Source of the DNA: Paraburkholderia sp. C35
GTDB taxonomy: Bacteria; Pseudomonadota; Gammaproteobacteria; Burkholderiales; Burkholderiaceae
DNA length: 43,081 nt
NCBI RefSeq assembly: GCF_003121405.1
Contig: NZ_QBUY01000076.1
Location: 1-43,081 of the forward strand
Direction: 5' to 3'
Part shown: piece by piece, positions 26,161 through 33,873 of the stretch
How positions within the stretch are numbered: the first letter of the stretch is position 1
How the letters are laid out: the number at the start of each line of letters is the position of its first letter
Program-made: the position numbers and the translations under genes
Notes under the pieces: model-generated
What the model was told of the DNA's origin: nothing
The model's input: only the letters and a program-made list of their open reading frames with translations
Database searches by the model: none

Positions 26161-26850
26161 TCAGGAGCCGAACATCCGGTCGCGTGCACGCTCGAGGTGC
26201 TGACGCATTGCGAGACCGGCCGCAGCTGAATCCTTACTGCGGATCGCTTCGAGCACAGCGAGATGCTCGGCCTGCACCAGCCGCTGACGCTCGAGCGTCT
26301 TCACCAGCGACAGATTGCGCGACAGATTCATGCTGAACACGATCTGCTCTTCGATGAACGACATCATCGTGATGAAGAACTGGTTCTTCGACGCCCGCGC
26401 GACGGCCAGGTGAAACGCGAAATCATCCTTCGCGCCAATGCCCTGCGTTTCAATCACACGTTCGAGTTCGTCCCACGCATGCTGGATCGCGGCGATGTCG
26501 TCGGCTTCGGCCATTTGCGCGGCCAGTTCGGCGGCGCCGGATACCGTGACGATGCGGAAATCGTAGCAGCGGCGGATATCGGAGAGCGTTTCAAGCGGCG
26601 CGAAGCGGCGCACGTCGGGGTCCGGTCGGCGCGCGACCGTGGTGCCCGAGCCGTGCCGCGTGACGATGATGCCGTCGGCGCGCAGTCGCGCCAGCGCTTC
26701 GCGCACCGTCGGCCGCGACGTCGCGCAGCGCTCCGCGAGGGCATGCTCGGGCGGCAGACGCTCGCCTTCCTTGTACTCGCCTTCGAGAATGCGGTTGAGA
26801 TTGTCGCCGTAGATCTTGTCGGGCAGACCTGTCGATTTGCGCTCGTTCAT
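26161..26850 (-). CDS. GntR/FadR-family regulator
   Basis: This 229-aa regulator has an N-terminal winged HTH ('PPEHALAERCATSRPTVREA', about residues 33-52) and a C-terminal helical FCD ligand domain. Metal-binding or ligand-type FCD residues include the His in 'DFAFHLAVARAS' and the His in 'EHLAVLEAIRS'. FCD regulators respond to organic acids, sugar acids or fatty acyl ligands. It precedes the MFS exporter on the same strand. No strong ribosome-binding site is visible at the ATG. The target and ligand are unknown. Confidence 0.88.
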   Translation of the reverse strand: MNERKSTGLPDKIYGDNLNRILEGEYKEGERLPPEHALAERCATSRPTVREALARLRADGIIVTRHGSGTTVARRPDPDVRRFAPLETLSDIRRCYDFRIVTVSGAAELAAQMAEADDIAAIQHAWDELERVIETQGIGAKDDFAFHLAVARASKNQFFITMMSFIEEQIVFSMNLSRNLSLVKTLERQRLVQAEHLAVLEAIRSKDSAAAGLAMRQHLERARDRMFGS

Positions 26851-27008
26851 CGTCGAGAAAGCGGCTTGTCAGAGTAGATTCGAATTGTAAGGCAAATAAC
26901 GCGCGCCACGCGCCTCAGCCGTCCGCCGTATGGGTCAGAAAGTACGCTATTGCGCGCATGCCGCCAGTATGAACGACCTCGCGTCCGACAGCAAAATTTG
27001 ACAAATCA

Positions 27009-27022
27009 TTGATTAACATCTG
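27009..27022. promoter_or_regulatory. Candidate FNR box upstream of the usp gene
   Basis: TTGAT-TAAC-ATCTG matches the FNR consensus TTGAT-N4-ATCAA at eight of ten positions. It lies 94 bp upstream of the usp start. An FNR gene with intact cluster cysteines follows usp, which makes the site plausible. A TTGACA at 26998-27003 also lies here, without a good -10 partner. Confidence 0.4.
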
Positions 27023-27115
27023 TGTTTCCGCTGACGAAAACGCGCCTTCCGCGCCGATGATCTAAGCTGCACGCACCAACTCGACACACTCACCGCTACA
27101 CGGCACGGAGGCCCT

Positions 27116-27595
27116 ATGTACACACGCATCCTCGTTGCAGTCGACGGCAGCAACACATCGCGCCGCGCTTTCGACGGCGCCCTGAACCTCGCCAGCAAAC
27201 TGGGCGCGACGCTGCGCGCGTTCTACGCCGTCGAAAACACGCCGATGTATTTCGATGCGCCCGGCTATGACCCGTCCATCCTGCGCAACCGGCTGGTCGA
27301 GCAAGGCAAGGAACTGACGGCAGAGTTGTCGGCGGCGATGCGCGCGAGCAACGTATCGGGCGATATCGCAGTGGGCGAAGCCACCTCGCTCGACGACGTG
27401 CCGACGCTCGTGTTGCGCGCAGCAGCCGAGTTCAATGCCGACCTGATCGTGATGGGCACGCATGGCCGGCGCGGCATGCAGCGGCTGATTCTCGGCAGCG
27501 TGGCCGAGCGCTGCGTGCGCCAGTCGACCTTGCCCGTGCTGCTGATTCCAACAGCCGCAGGCGGCGATGAAGCAGCGCAGGAAACGAAAGCCTGA
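27116..27595 (+). CDS. Universal stress protein (UspA family)
   Basis: This is a single Usp domain of 159 aa. The N-terminal 'RILVAVDGSNTSRRA' and the nucleotide-binding G-2x-G-9x-G-(S/T) type motif near the C terminus ('MGTHGRRGMQRLILGSVAER', then 'LPVLLIP') indicate an ATP-binding member. These proteins help survival under stress such as oxygen limitation. GGAGG lies 4-5 bases before the ATG. A possible FNR box lies upstream, and an FNR gene is directly downstream. Confidence 0.9.
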   Translation: MYTRILVAVDGSNTSRRAFDGALNLASKLGATLRAFYAVENTPMYFDAPGYDPSILRNRLVEQGKELTAELSAAMRASNVSGDIAVGEATSLDDVPTLVLRAAAEFNADLIVMGTHGRRGMQRLILGSVAERCVRQSTLPVLLIPTAAGGDEAAQETKA

Positions 27596-27619
27596 ACTGT
27601 GCATCGGCATGCATGACGC

Positions 27620-27648
27620 CGCGCAAAAGTGACCAAGGCGTTTGCGCG
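27620..27648 (+). terminator. Hairpin downstream of the usp gene
   Basis: An 8-bp stem (CGCGCAAA / TTTGCGCG, 13-nt loop) is followed by TCATTTTG. It lies 24 bp after the usp stop and could partly terminate usp transcription before fnr. Confidence 0.4.
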
Positions 27649-27723
27649 TCATTTTGCCGCCTGGTTGCGCGCGCATCGAGTGGGACAATCGGTTGTCACC
27701 CTTATTCATAGCCGGTTGGTCCC

Positions 27724-28524
27724 ATGCTCAATCCCATTGCAGTTGCCGCCGCAGTCTCCCCGTCAGCGTCGCCCGCGCGCACTCGCCGCAGCCCGGCTTC
27801 TTCCACGCAGCGCGCGACGCGCACCTCGGCACGCTGCTCGTCGTGCGCGATGCGGCATCTGTGCATGCCGCAAGGCCTGGCCGCCAACGACATGCCGCAA
27901 CTCGAAGCACTGATCTGCACGGCGCGCGCCGTACGTCGCGGCGAGTCGCTGTATCGCGCCGGCGACTCGTTCGACAATCTGTACGCGGTGCGCTCGGGAT
28001 CGATGAAGACCGTGATGGCGCACCGCGACGGCCGTGAGCAGGTCACGGGCTTGCGCATCGCCGGCGAGGCGCTTGGACTCGACGGCATCAGCAGCGACAC
28101 ACACGCATGCAGTGCCGTCGCGCTGGAAGACAGCTCGGTGTGCATCATTCCCTACGCTGCGCTCAAGCATCTGTGCCGCGAAATCAGCTCGATGCAGGAT
28201 CGCCTGCACAAGCTGATGGGCGAGCAGATCGTGCGCGAAGCCGCGCAGATGATGGTGCTCGGTTCGCTGAGCGCCGACGAGCGCGTGGCGGCGTTTCTCA
28301 TCGACATCTCGGAGCGCAACGCGCAGCGCGGTTATTCTTCGGCGGAATTCAACCTTCGGATGACGCGCGAAGACATGGGCAGCTATCTCGGCATGACGCT
28401 CGAAACCGTGAGCCGCACCCTGTCAAGATTTCAAAAGCGTGGACTGATCGACGCGCAAGGCCGCTTCATTCATATCGTCGACCCCGAAGGCTTGCGCCAG
28501 GTCGGCGCGGCGCAAAACGCCTGA
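27724..28524 (+). CDS. fnr: FNR-type oxygen-sensing regulator
   Basis: This 266-aa Crp/Fnr-family regulator has all four cysteines needed for an oxygen-sensitive [4Fe-4S] cluster: Cys38, Cys41 and Cys47 in 'CSSCAMRHLC' and Cys129 in 'DTHACSAVAL'. The cyclic-nucleotide-like sensory domain spans about residues 55-165, followed by a dimerisation helix and an HTH. The recognition helix 'LETVSRTLSRF' has the E-x-x-S-R pattern that reads TTGAT half-sites. This marks true FNR, controlling genes for low-oxygen life. No FNR box is clear directly upstream of the gene itself. The first 35 residues are Ala/Ser/Arg-rich and not conserved. Confidence 0.93.
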   Translation: MLNPIAVAAAVSPSASPARTRRSPASSTQRATRTSARCSSCAMRHLCMPQGLAANDMPQLEALICTARAVRRGESLYRAGDSFDNLYAVRSGSMKTVMAHRDGREQVTGLRIAGEALGLDGISSDTHACSAVALEDSSVCIIPYAALKHLCREISSMQDRLHKLMGEQIVREAAQMMVLGSLSADERVAAFLIDISERNAQRGYSSAEFNLRMTREDMGSYLGMTLETVSRTLSRFQKRGLIDAQGRFIHIVDPEGLRQVGAAQNA

Positions 28525-28599
28525 CGATGCCTGATCACGCCTGATTCGACACAAGTCCGACGCGCGGCTTCGTCCCGTCCGAAGCCCGCGCGCATTCGC

Positions 28600-28616
28600 C
28601 TGGCACGTCTCCTGCG
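28600..28616 (+). promoter_or_regulatory. Candidate sigma-54 promoter upstream of egtB
   Basis: TGGCACG-TCTC-CTGC has GG and GC dinucleotides with the required 10-bp separation and matches the -24/-12 consensus (TGGCACG-N4-TTGC) except for one base in the -12 box. It lies about 95 bp upstream of the egtB start. No bound enhancer regulator is visible nearby. Confidence 0.3.
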
Positions 28617-28709
28617 GCTGCGGTACAGTTCAAGACTATCCTTCTCGACGAGAGCGCTGCGCTCGTCCCGTGCAAAGATGCTTGCTGTCCCCACGAGGAG
28701 ACCCAGCGA

Positions 28710-30002
28710 ATGAACCGCGATCCTGCTCCGCACCACCCGCTGGTCGAACGTCTCATCGACGCGCGCCGCGTCACTGACGCGCTGTTCGCCGTCGTCAAAC
28801 CCGAATACCTGTACGAACGCCCGATCCGCGAGCGCCATCGCATCGTGTTCTACATCGGCCACCTCGAAGCCTTCGACCGTAATCTGTTCGACGAACGCCT
28901 GTGTGCGCTGCCCGCGTTCGCGCCCGAGCTCGACCAGCTGTTCGCGTTCGGCATCGATCCCGTCGACGGCGGCTTTCCAACTGATCAACCTTCCGACTGG
29001 CCTTCACTCGACGCCGTGCGCGACTACGCGACGAAAGCGCGTGAGCAGATCGATAGCCATCTCGCGGCGTACGATTTCGGCGGCCGCGGCATGGCGACGG
29101 GCTCGCCCGAGCAACTGCTGCATGTGGCCATCGAGCATCGGTTGATGCATGCGGAAACGCTCGCGTACATGCTGCATCAGTTGCCGCTCGACATGAAGGC
29201 TGCGCCGGCGGGCACACGTGCACCTGCACAGTCCGCACGTCGGGTCGATACGACGCCGATGGTTCGCGTCAGCGCAGGCGAAGCGGTGCTCGGCATGAAG
29301 AAGGAAGACGGCCGCTTTGGCTGGGACAATGAATTCGGCGAGCAGCGTGTCGACGTCGAGGCGTTCGAGATGGACCGCTACATGGTGACCAACGCGCAGT
29401 TCCGCGAGTTCATCGAAGCCGGCGGTTATCGCAATCGCGCTTACTGGAACGACAAGGACTGGGCGTGGAAGGAAGCCGAAGGCATTGCGCATCCCGTTAC
29501 GTGGACGCAGACCGCCGATGGCACGTGGACCTTGCGCACGATGTTCGAAGATATTCCGTTGCCACCTGATTGGCCCGCTTATGTGAGCCATGCGGAAGCG
29601 GCGGCCTACGCAACGTGGGCGGGCAAGACGCTGCCGACGGAAGCACAGTGGCAGCATGCCGCGCAAGGCGTGCCGCACGCGCCGTCAGGCAACTACGATT
29701 TCCGCAGCTGGGATCCGCAAGCCGTCGATGCGACGCCTGATAACGTCAGCGCGTTCGGTGTCGAAGGGCTGTATGGAAATGGCTGGGAATGGACTTCTTC
29801 GTTGTTCGAAGCGTTGCCGGGTTTTGAGGCGTTTCCGTTTTATCTCGGCTACTCGGCCAACTTCTATGATGGCCAGCATTACGTGCTGAAGGGCGGCTCG
29901 GCGCGCACCGCGCAATGCATGATCCGGCCGACTTTCCGCAACTGGTTTCAGCCGCGGTATCAGCATGTTTATGCGGGGTTCAGGTGTGTGAGAGCCGTAT
30001 AA
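28710..30002 (+). CDS. egtB: EgtB-like non-heme iron sulfoxide synthase
   Basis: This 430-aa protein has an N-terminal DinB-like helical bundle and a C-terminal formylglycine-generating-enzyme (FGE-sulfatase) fold. The iron ligands are visible as His51 in 'YIGHLEAFDRN' and the H-x-x-x-H-x-E motif at residues 143-149 ('HRLMHAE'). The C-terminal domain contains 'GWDNEFGEQRVDVEAF' and ends 'RNWFQPRYQHVYAGFRC'. EgtB joins a sulfur donor (cysteine or gamma-glutamylcysteine) to hercynine in ergothioneine synthesis. The selenoneine enzyme SenA is a close homologue, so the substrate is not certain. Neither the methyltransferase EgtD nor SenB/SenC is present here. GAGGAG precedes the ATG. Confidence 0.82.
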   Translation: MNRDPAPHHPLVERLIDARRVTDALFAVVKPEYLYERPIRERHRIVFYIGHLEAFDRNLFDERLCALPAFAPELDQLFAFGIDPVDGGFPTDQPSDWPSLDAVRDYATKAREQIDSHLAAYDFGGRGMATGSPEQLLHVAIEHRLMHAETLAYMLHQLPLDMKAAPAGTRAPAQSARRVDTTPMVRVSAGEAVLGMKKEDGRFGWDNEFGEQRVDVEAFEMDRYMVTNAQFREFIEAGGYRNRAYWNDKDWAWKEAEGIAHPVTWTQTADGTWTLRTMFEDIPLPPDWPAYVSHAEAAAYATWAGKTLPTEAQWQHAAQGVPHAPSGNYDFRSWDPQAVDATPDNVSAFGVEGLYGNGWEWTSSLFEALPGFEAFPFYLGYSANFYDGQHYVLKGGSARTAQCMIRPTFRNWFQPRYQHVYAGFRCVRAV

Positions 30003-30021
30003 ATACGCTCGCGTGATTTCA

Positions 30022-30050
30022 GGCGTCCGCTGCACCACGCAGCGGACGCC
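30022..30050 (+). terminator. Strong hairpin after egtB
   Basis: A perfect 12-bp stem (GGCGTCCGCTGC / GCAGCGGACGCC) with a 5-nt loop begins 20 bp after the egtB stop. No T-run follows. The rest of the 338-bp gap to the P47K gene, from about 30051, holds no gene I can support. The leader and promoter of the nitrile hydratase operon must lie there, but no clear promoter is visible. Confidence 0.5.
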
Positions 30051-30340
30051 CGCTGACCGGCATCACCTCTCCCCGCTGCATCCCCGCCGCTCCCGCTTCG
30101 TTGCATCACGCACCGTTTGCGATCACCCACGCCCCACCGTCGATAGCCGCGTCCGGACGCACGCGTAGTCGCTTTCTGTCCGTCCGGCACCGTTCCAGCA
30201 AATCCGGCAAGCCGGGCCGCACATTCCTGCCAGCTATCGTCGCCCCGAAGACAGCCGCGCACATTCGGCCTGGAAGTCGCTAGATACCCCGCGTTCACAA
30301 CCCGCGCACCGCCGCAAGGCAAGCGCCAAGGACGACCGCG

Positions 30341-31309
30341 ATGCGACTCAAGACCATCCCCACTACCGTAGTAACCGGCTTCCTCGGCGCCGGCAAGACC
30401 ACGCTCGTCAATCACATACTCGATTCGACGCGGCCGATGCAGATCGGCATCGTCGTCAACGAGTTCGGCGAGGTCGGCATCGACGGTCAACTGATCGTCG
30501 CCGACGAAGAAGCCGTCATCGAAATCAATAACGGCTGCGTGTGCTGCACGGTCCGCACGGATCTCGTCGCCAGCGTGCGCGATCTGCTCGACCGTTTCGG
30601 CGACCGGCTGGAGCGGCTGATCGTCGAGACGTCGGGCCTCGCCGATCCCGCGCCCGTATTGCAGACCTTTCTCGCCGACCCAGACGTACGCGAACGCGTC
30701 GAACTGGAATCGGTGATTGCCGTGATCGACGCGTTGCACGCGAACGCGCAACTCGACGACGACATCGCGCGCGAACAGATCGTGTTCGCCGACCGCATCA
30801 TCGTCAACAAGACGGACGTCGCGCCGCCGCAAGCAGTCGATGCGCTCGTCGAACGTATCCGCCAGCTCAATCCCACTGCGCGGATCGACTTTGCGAATCA
30901 TTCGGCTGTGGCTGTCGACACACTGCTCGGCGTGCGCAGCTTTTCCATCGACAACCTGCTTGCCGTCGAACCCGATCTGCTCGATGAAACCGGTCACGAC
31001 CACGAACACGACGACACCATCGCATCGTGCGCTTTCGTCGTGCCAGGTGCGCTCGACGCAACGCGCTTCAACGGCTGGATCAACCAGCTGGTGCAAACCG
31101 ATGGCCAGCAACTGCTGCGCATGAAGGGCGTGCTCAACCTGCACGACGAAGCGCGGCGTCTGCATTTTCATAGCGTCCACATGCTGCTCGACGCGAAGTT
31201 CGGCAAGGCATGGTCGCGCGATGAACAACGCGAGAACCGCTTCGTGATGATCGGCAGAAATATCGACGCCGATCGGATGCGCGAAGGCCTGCTCGCCTGC
31301 CTGCATTGA
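30341..31309 (+). CDS. CobW/P47K-type GTPase, nitrile hydratase activator
   Basis: This 322-aa G3E-family GTPase is of the CobW/P47K class. The P-loop 'GFLGAGKTT' is at residues 13-21. The metal-binding Cys-x-Cys-Cys motif (Cys66, 68, 69 in 'NNGCVCCTVR') and a His/Asp-rich loop ('GHDHEHDD') before the C-terminal domain are present. P47K proteins are needed for metal insertion or activation of nitrile hydratases. AAGGA precedes the ATG. It is the first gene of a seven-gene unit that carries a cobalt-type nitrile hydratase and a cobalt transporter, so it probably delivers cobalt to the enzyme. Confidence 0.9.
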   Translation: MRLKTIPTTVVTGFLGAGKTTLVNHILDSTRPMQIGIVVNEFGEVGIDGQLIVADEEAVIEINNGCVCCTVRTDLVASVRDLLDRFGDRLERLIVETSGLADPAPVLQTFLADPDVRERVELESVIAVIDALHANAQLDDDIAREQIVFADRIIVNKTDVAPPQAVDALVERIRQLNPTARIDFANHSAVAVDTLLGVRSFSIDNLLAVEPDLLDETGHDHEHDDTIASCAFVVPGALDATRFNGWINQLVQTDGQQLLRMKGVLNLHDEARRLHFHSVHMLLDAKFGKAWSRDEQRENRFVMIGRNIDADRMREGLLACLH

Positions 31310-31343
31310 TCCCGTCATCAATCTTCACTAAAGGAGTGCGCAA

Positions 31344-31847
31344 ATGAAAAAGCCGGAAGCCTACACATTGAGCATCGGCGTGCTTGCCGTGGCCGATACG
31401 TACCTCACGGGAACGCTGCTTCCCGTGCCCGTCTGGGTGACGTTCATCGCGTGGGCGTCGTTTTTCGTGCTGGGCGGCGGACGCGCCGGTTTCATCAAGA
31501 GCGTCGCATCGAACCTGACAGGCCTCGTCATCGCATCGCTGACGCTGCTGTGCATTACGGCGACAAGCGGCAGTGCGCTTGCAGTCGCGGTACTGGTCGG
31601 CATCGGCAGCGCGGCGATGGTGCAGGCATCGAAGCTCAAGCTGCTCGATGTCCTGCCCGCCATCGTGTGGGGTTTCGCATCGACAGTCGGCACGACCGTC
31701 GCCACCGGCAAGGCCATCACCACGGTTGGCATCGCGAATCCCGCGCTGGTCGCTGCCGCCGCACTCGTGACGGGCGCCGTGTTCGGCTTCGTATCGGAAG
31801 TCGTGGGCGAAGCGCTGGCATTCAAGCGCGAGCATCGGCTCGGCTAA
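31344..31847 (+). CDS. DUF1097 membrane protein
   Basis: This 167-aa hydrophobic protein has about four to five predicted transmembrane helices, with gly/ala-rich segments such as 'IASLTLLCITATSGSALAVA' and 'GIGSAAMVQASKLKLLDVLP'. It resembles the DUF1097 family, whose function is unknown. AAGGAG lies upstream of the ATG. It is set between the P47K GTPase (34 bp) and the beta subunit (30 bp). Its position inside the nitrile hydratase operon suggests a role in substrate or cobalt movement, but nothing in the sequence proves it. Confidence 0.82.
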   Translation: MKKPEAYTLSIGVLAVADTYLTGTLLPVPVWVTFIAWASFFVLGGGRAGFIKSVASNLTGLVIASLTLLCITATSGSALAVAVLVGIGSAAMVQASKLKLLDVLPAIVWGFASTVGTTVATGKAITTVGIANPALVAAAALVTGAVFGFVSEVVGEALAFKREHRLG

Positions 31848-31877
31848 GTCTCTCTTCAACATTGCGCGGAGCGAACC

Positions 31878-32621
31878 GTGAAACTACAGCATCATCTTGG
31901 CGGCATCGAGAACCTTGGCCCCGTCAGCACCGAAACGCGTGTCTTCGTCGAGCCGTGGGAAAAGCGCATCTTCGGCATTCACACTGTGATGATGGCCGAG
32001 AGCGCGCATCTGTCGAATGCATTGCATGCCTATCCGGTCGAGGCGCTGCCCACAGCGTTCAAGAACGACTGGACATGGGCGTCATTGCGCACGGGTGCCG
32101 AAGACATGCAACCGTTCGAGTACTTCAAGTATCGCTATTACGAAAAGTGGCTGGGCGGCATTTCGCAGTTCTTTATCGATCAGGGCTATATCACTGCGGA
32201 AGAACTCGCGGAAAAGACCGCGCAGTTTCGCGCGGATCCGCAAGCCGCTTTGCCCGACAAGCCGCATGCCGCGCTGGCCGCGCAAGTGGATGCGTATCTT
32301 CAGAATGGCGATTCGGGCTATCACACGCTCGACAGCAGCGCGCGTTTCGCGCAGGGCGACACAGTACGTATCGCCGACCCCGATGCCGTCGATCACACGC
32401 GCCTGCCCGGCTATCTGCGCAACAAGACAGGCGTGGTCGATCTCGTCTATCCGGGCGCGTTCTCGTACTTCGTCTCGACGGGCGTGGATGGCATCGGCGA
32501 ACCGATGCCCGTCTACCGCATCGCCTTCGACGCCGCCGACATCTGGGGCGAAGGCAAGAGCGAAGCCAACACCACCCTCTATGCCGACCTGTACGAAGCC
32601 TACGTGCAGCCAGCCAACTAA
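31878..32621 (+). CDS. nthB: Nitrile hydratase, beta subunit
   Basis: This 247-aa beta subunit begins 'KLQHHLGGIENLGPV', the typical helical N-terminal arm, and ends in an SH3-like barrel with 'LPGYLRNKTGVVDLVYPGAF' and 'DIWGEGKSE'. Together with alpha it hydrates nitriles to amides. The start is a GTG (31878) with GCGGAGCG upstream. Beta precedes alpha, as in many cobalt-type operons. No amidase gene is nearby, so the amide product must be handled by an enzyme elsewhere. Confidence 0.93.
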   Translation: MKLQHHLGGIENLGPVSTETRVFVEPWEKRIFGIHTVMMAESAHLSNALHAYPVEALPTAFKNDWTWASLRTGAEDMQPFEYFKYRYYEKWLGGISQFFIDQGYITAEELAEKTAQFRADPQAALPDKPHAALAAQVDAYLQNGDSGYHTLDSSARFAQGDTVRIADPDAVDHTRLPGYLRNKTGVVDLVYPGAFSYFVSTGVDGIGEPMPVYRIAFDAADIWGEGKSEANTTLYADLYEAYVQPAN

Positions 32622-32639
32622 CTCCATAGCGAGAGCAGC

Positions 32640-33263
32640 ATGACCCAACTGTTCGAATATCCGGAAGACCGCGAAGCGTCGAGCGCCGCCAAGGTGCGCG
32701 CATTGGAAGCGCTGCTGATCGAGAAAGGTGTGCTTGGCAGCGATTCCGTCGATGCCGTGCTCGCGCACTTCGAGACCATGGCCGGTCCGTTCAACGGCGC
32801 GAAGATCGTCGCGCATGCGTGGGTCGATCCCGCGTACAGGCAGCGCCTGATCGAAGACACGCCGAAGGCGATCGCCGAACTGTCGCTGCCGCTCGGCATG
32901 GCCGGCGCGGAAGGCGAGCATATGGCCGCTGTCGCCAACGACGCGAACGTGCACAACCTGATCATCTGCACGTTGTGCTCGTGCTATCCGTGGCCGGTGC
33001 TTGGCCTGCCACCGTATTGGTACAAAGATCCCGTGTTTCGCGCACGCGGCGTGCGCGAGCCGCGCGCCGTATTGCAGGAATTCGGCGTGACGGTGCCTGC
33101 AGACAAAGACGTGAAGGTGTGGGACAGCAGCGCGCAGATCCGCTGGTTCGTCGTACCGGAGCGCCCCGCCAATACGGAGCACATGAGCGAGGAAGAACTC
33201 GCCGCGCTCGTCACGCCGGAATCGATGATGGGTGTCGCGCTCGTCGCCGTACCCGCTGCCTGA
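32640..33263 (+). CDS. nthA: Nitrile hydratase, alpha subunit (cobalt type)
   Basis: This 207-aa catalytic subunit has the metal-claw motif C-T-L-C-S-C at residues 110-115. Thr at the second position is the signature of cobalt nitrile hydratases (iron types have Ser), and two of these cysteines are normally oxidised to sulfinic and sulfenic acids. The following 'YPWPVLGLPPYWYKD' is a family hallmark. The gene lies 18 bp after beta. The cobalt assignment agrees with the CbtBA transporter genes and the CobW-type activator in the same unit. Confidence 0.95.
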   Translation: MTQLFEYPEDREASSAAKVRALEALLIEKGVLGSDSVDAVLAHFETMAGPFNGAKIVAHAWVDPAYRQRLIEDTPKAIAELSLPLGMAGAEGEHMAAVANDANVHNLIICTLCSCYPWPVLGLPPYWYKDPVFRARGVREPRAVLQEFGVTVPADKDVKVWDSSAQIRWFVVPERPANTEHMSEEELAALVTPESMMGVALVAVPAA

Positions 33264-33275
33264 AGGACGCACGTC

Positions 33276-33617
33276 ATGTTCACGCGTTTCGAGGAATACG
33301 CCGCGGCATCGATGCTCGGCACGCCGGACTCGCCGCCGCGTCTGGACGGCAAGCTGTTTTTCACCAACCGCTGGGAGCGCGACGTGTTCGGTCTCGCGCT
33401 GTCGCTATCGAAAGCGGGCTGCTTCGAATGGGAAGACTTTCGACAGAGCCTGATTGCATCGATTGCGAAGTGGGAAGCTGCGGACTGCGCTAACCAGCCG
33501 CGCTGGGACTATTACGAACGCTTTCTCGAAGCACTGCTGGACGTGGTCGAAGCGCACGGCGTGCTGTCGCGCGACGAACTGAAGAAGGTCGTCACGGCAC
33601 GCCGCGCGGCCGCCTGA
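33276..33617 (+). CDS. Nitrile hydratase accessory protein (beta-like activator)
   Basis: This 113-aa protein is similar to the N-terminal part of the nitrile hydratase beta subunit and matches the P14K/NhlE-like accessory family. The shared segment includes 'FTNRWERDVFGLALSLSKAG' and 'WEDFRQSLIASIAKWE'. In cobalt enzymes such proteins exchange subunits to insert the metal (self-subunit swapping). AAGGA lies 8 bases before the ATG, and the alpha subunit ends 12 bp upstream. Confidence 0.87.
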   Translation: MFTRFEEYAAASMLGTPDSPPRLDGKLFFTNRWERDVFGLALSLSKAGCFEWEDFRQSLIASIAKWEAADCANQPRWDYYERFLEALLDVVEAHGVLSRDELKKVVTARRAAA

Positions 33618-33650
33618 ACATCACTCTACATTCAATCCATGAGGTCTCTG

Positions 33651-33860
33651 ATGAACGATACCGTCTTGCAACCTGTCGACACACTTGCTCCCATTCCGCT
33701 GCGCGAACTGCTGCCGTGGATCGTATTCGGCGGCCTGCTGATGCTGCTCGTGCTGTATTTCGTCGGTGCCGAACAGGGCGCCACGTCCCTCGTGCCCGGC
33801 ATGTATGTGCATGAGTTCGTGCACGATGGCCGCCATCTGCTCGGCTTTCCCTGCCACTGA
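33651..33860 (+). CDS. cbtB: Cobalt transporter subunit CbtB
   Basis: This 69-aa membrane protein has one transmembrane helix (about residues 19-36) and a His-rich C terminus with the hallmark 'HEFVHDGRHLLGFPCH', which binds cobalt. I chose the ATG at 33651 because GAGG lies 7 bases upstream; an in-frame ATG at 33639 has no ribosome-binding site. CbtA starts 13 bp later. CbtBA operons are usually under cobalamin riboswitches; here the pair is in a nitrile hydratase operon and I see no riboswitch. Confidence 0.88.
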   Translation: MNDTVLQPVDTLAPIPLRELLPWIVFGGLLMLLVLYFVGAEQGATSLVPGMYVHEFVHDGRHLLGFPCH

Positions 33861-33873
33861 CAAGGAGACGATC

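Noticed and set aside
24530..26203. Very long open frame antisense to the MFS exporter
   Set aside because: It is longer than the gene it opposes, but its translation is Arg/Gln/His-rich with no domain or ribosome-binding site. This is the usual mirror effect of strong G/C third-position bias; the sense frame is a clear 14-helix transporter.
27596..27723. FNR autoregulatory site before fnr
   Set aside because: No TTGAT-N4-ATCAA-like sequence with more than chance similarity was found in this gap.
30101..30283. 60-aa open frame upstream of the P47K gene
   Set aside because: It has no ribosome-binding site and a low-complexity Arg/Ser/Pro composition; it is more likely leader or intergenic DNA.
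29969..31321. Long minus-strand open frame opposite the P47K GTPase
   Set aside because: The opposite strand encodes a clear GTPase with P-loop and CxCC motif. The antisense translation has no recognisable features.
33618..33650. Cobalamin riboswitch before cbtBA
   Set aside because: Only 33 bp separate the accessory gene from cbtB, far too short for the riboswitch. Nothing like a B12 box is seen there or in the 30003-30340 gap.
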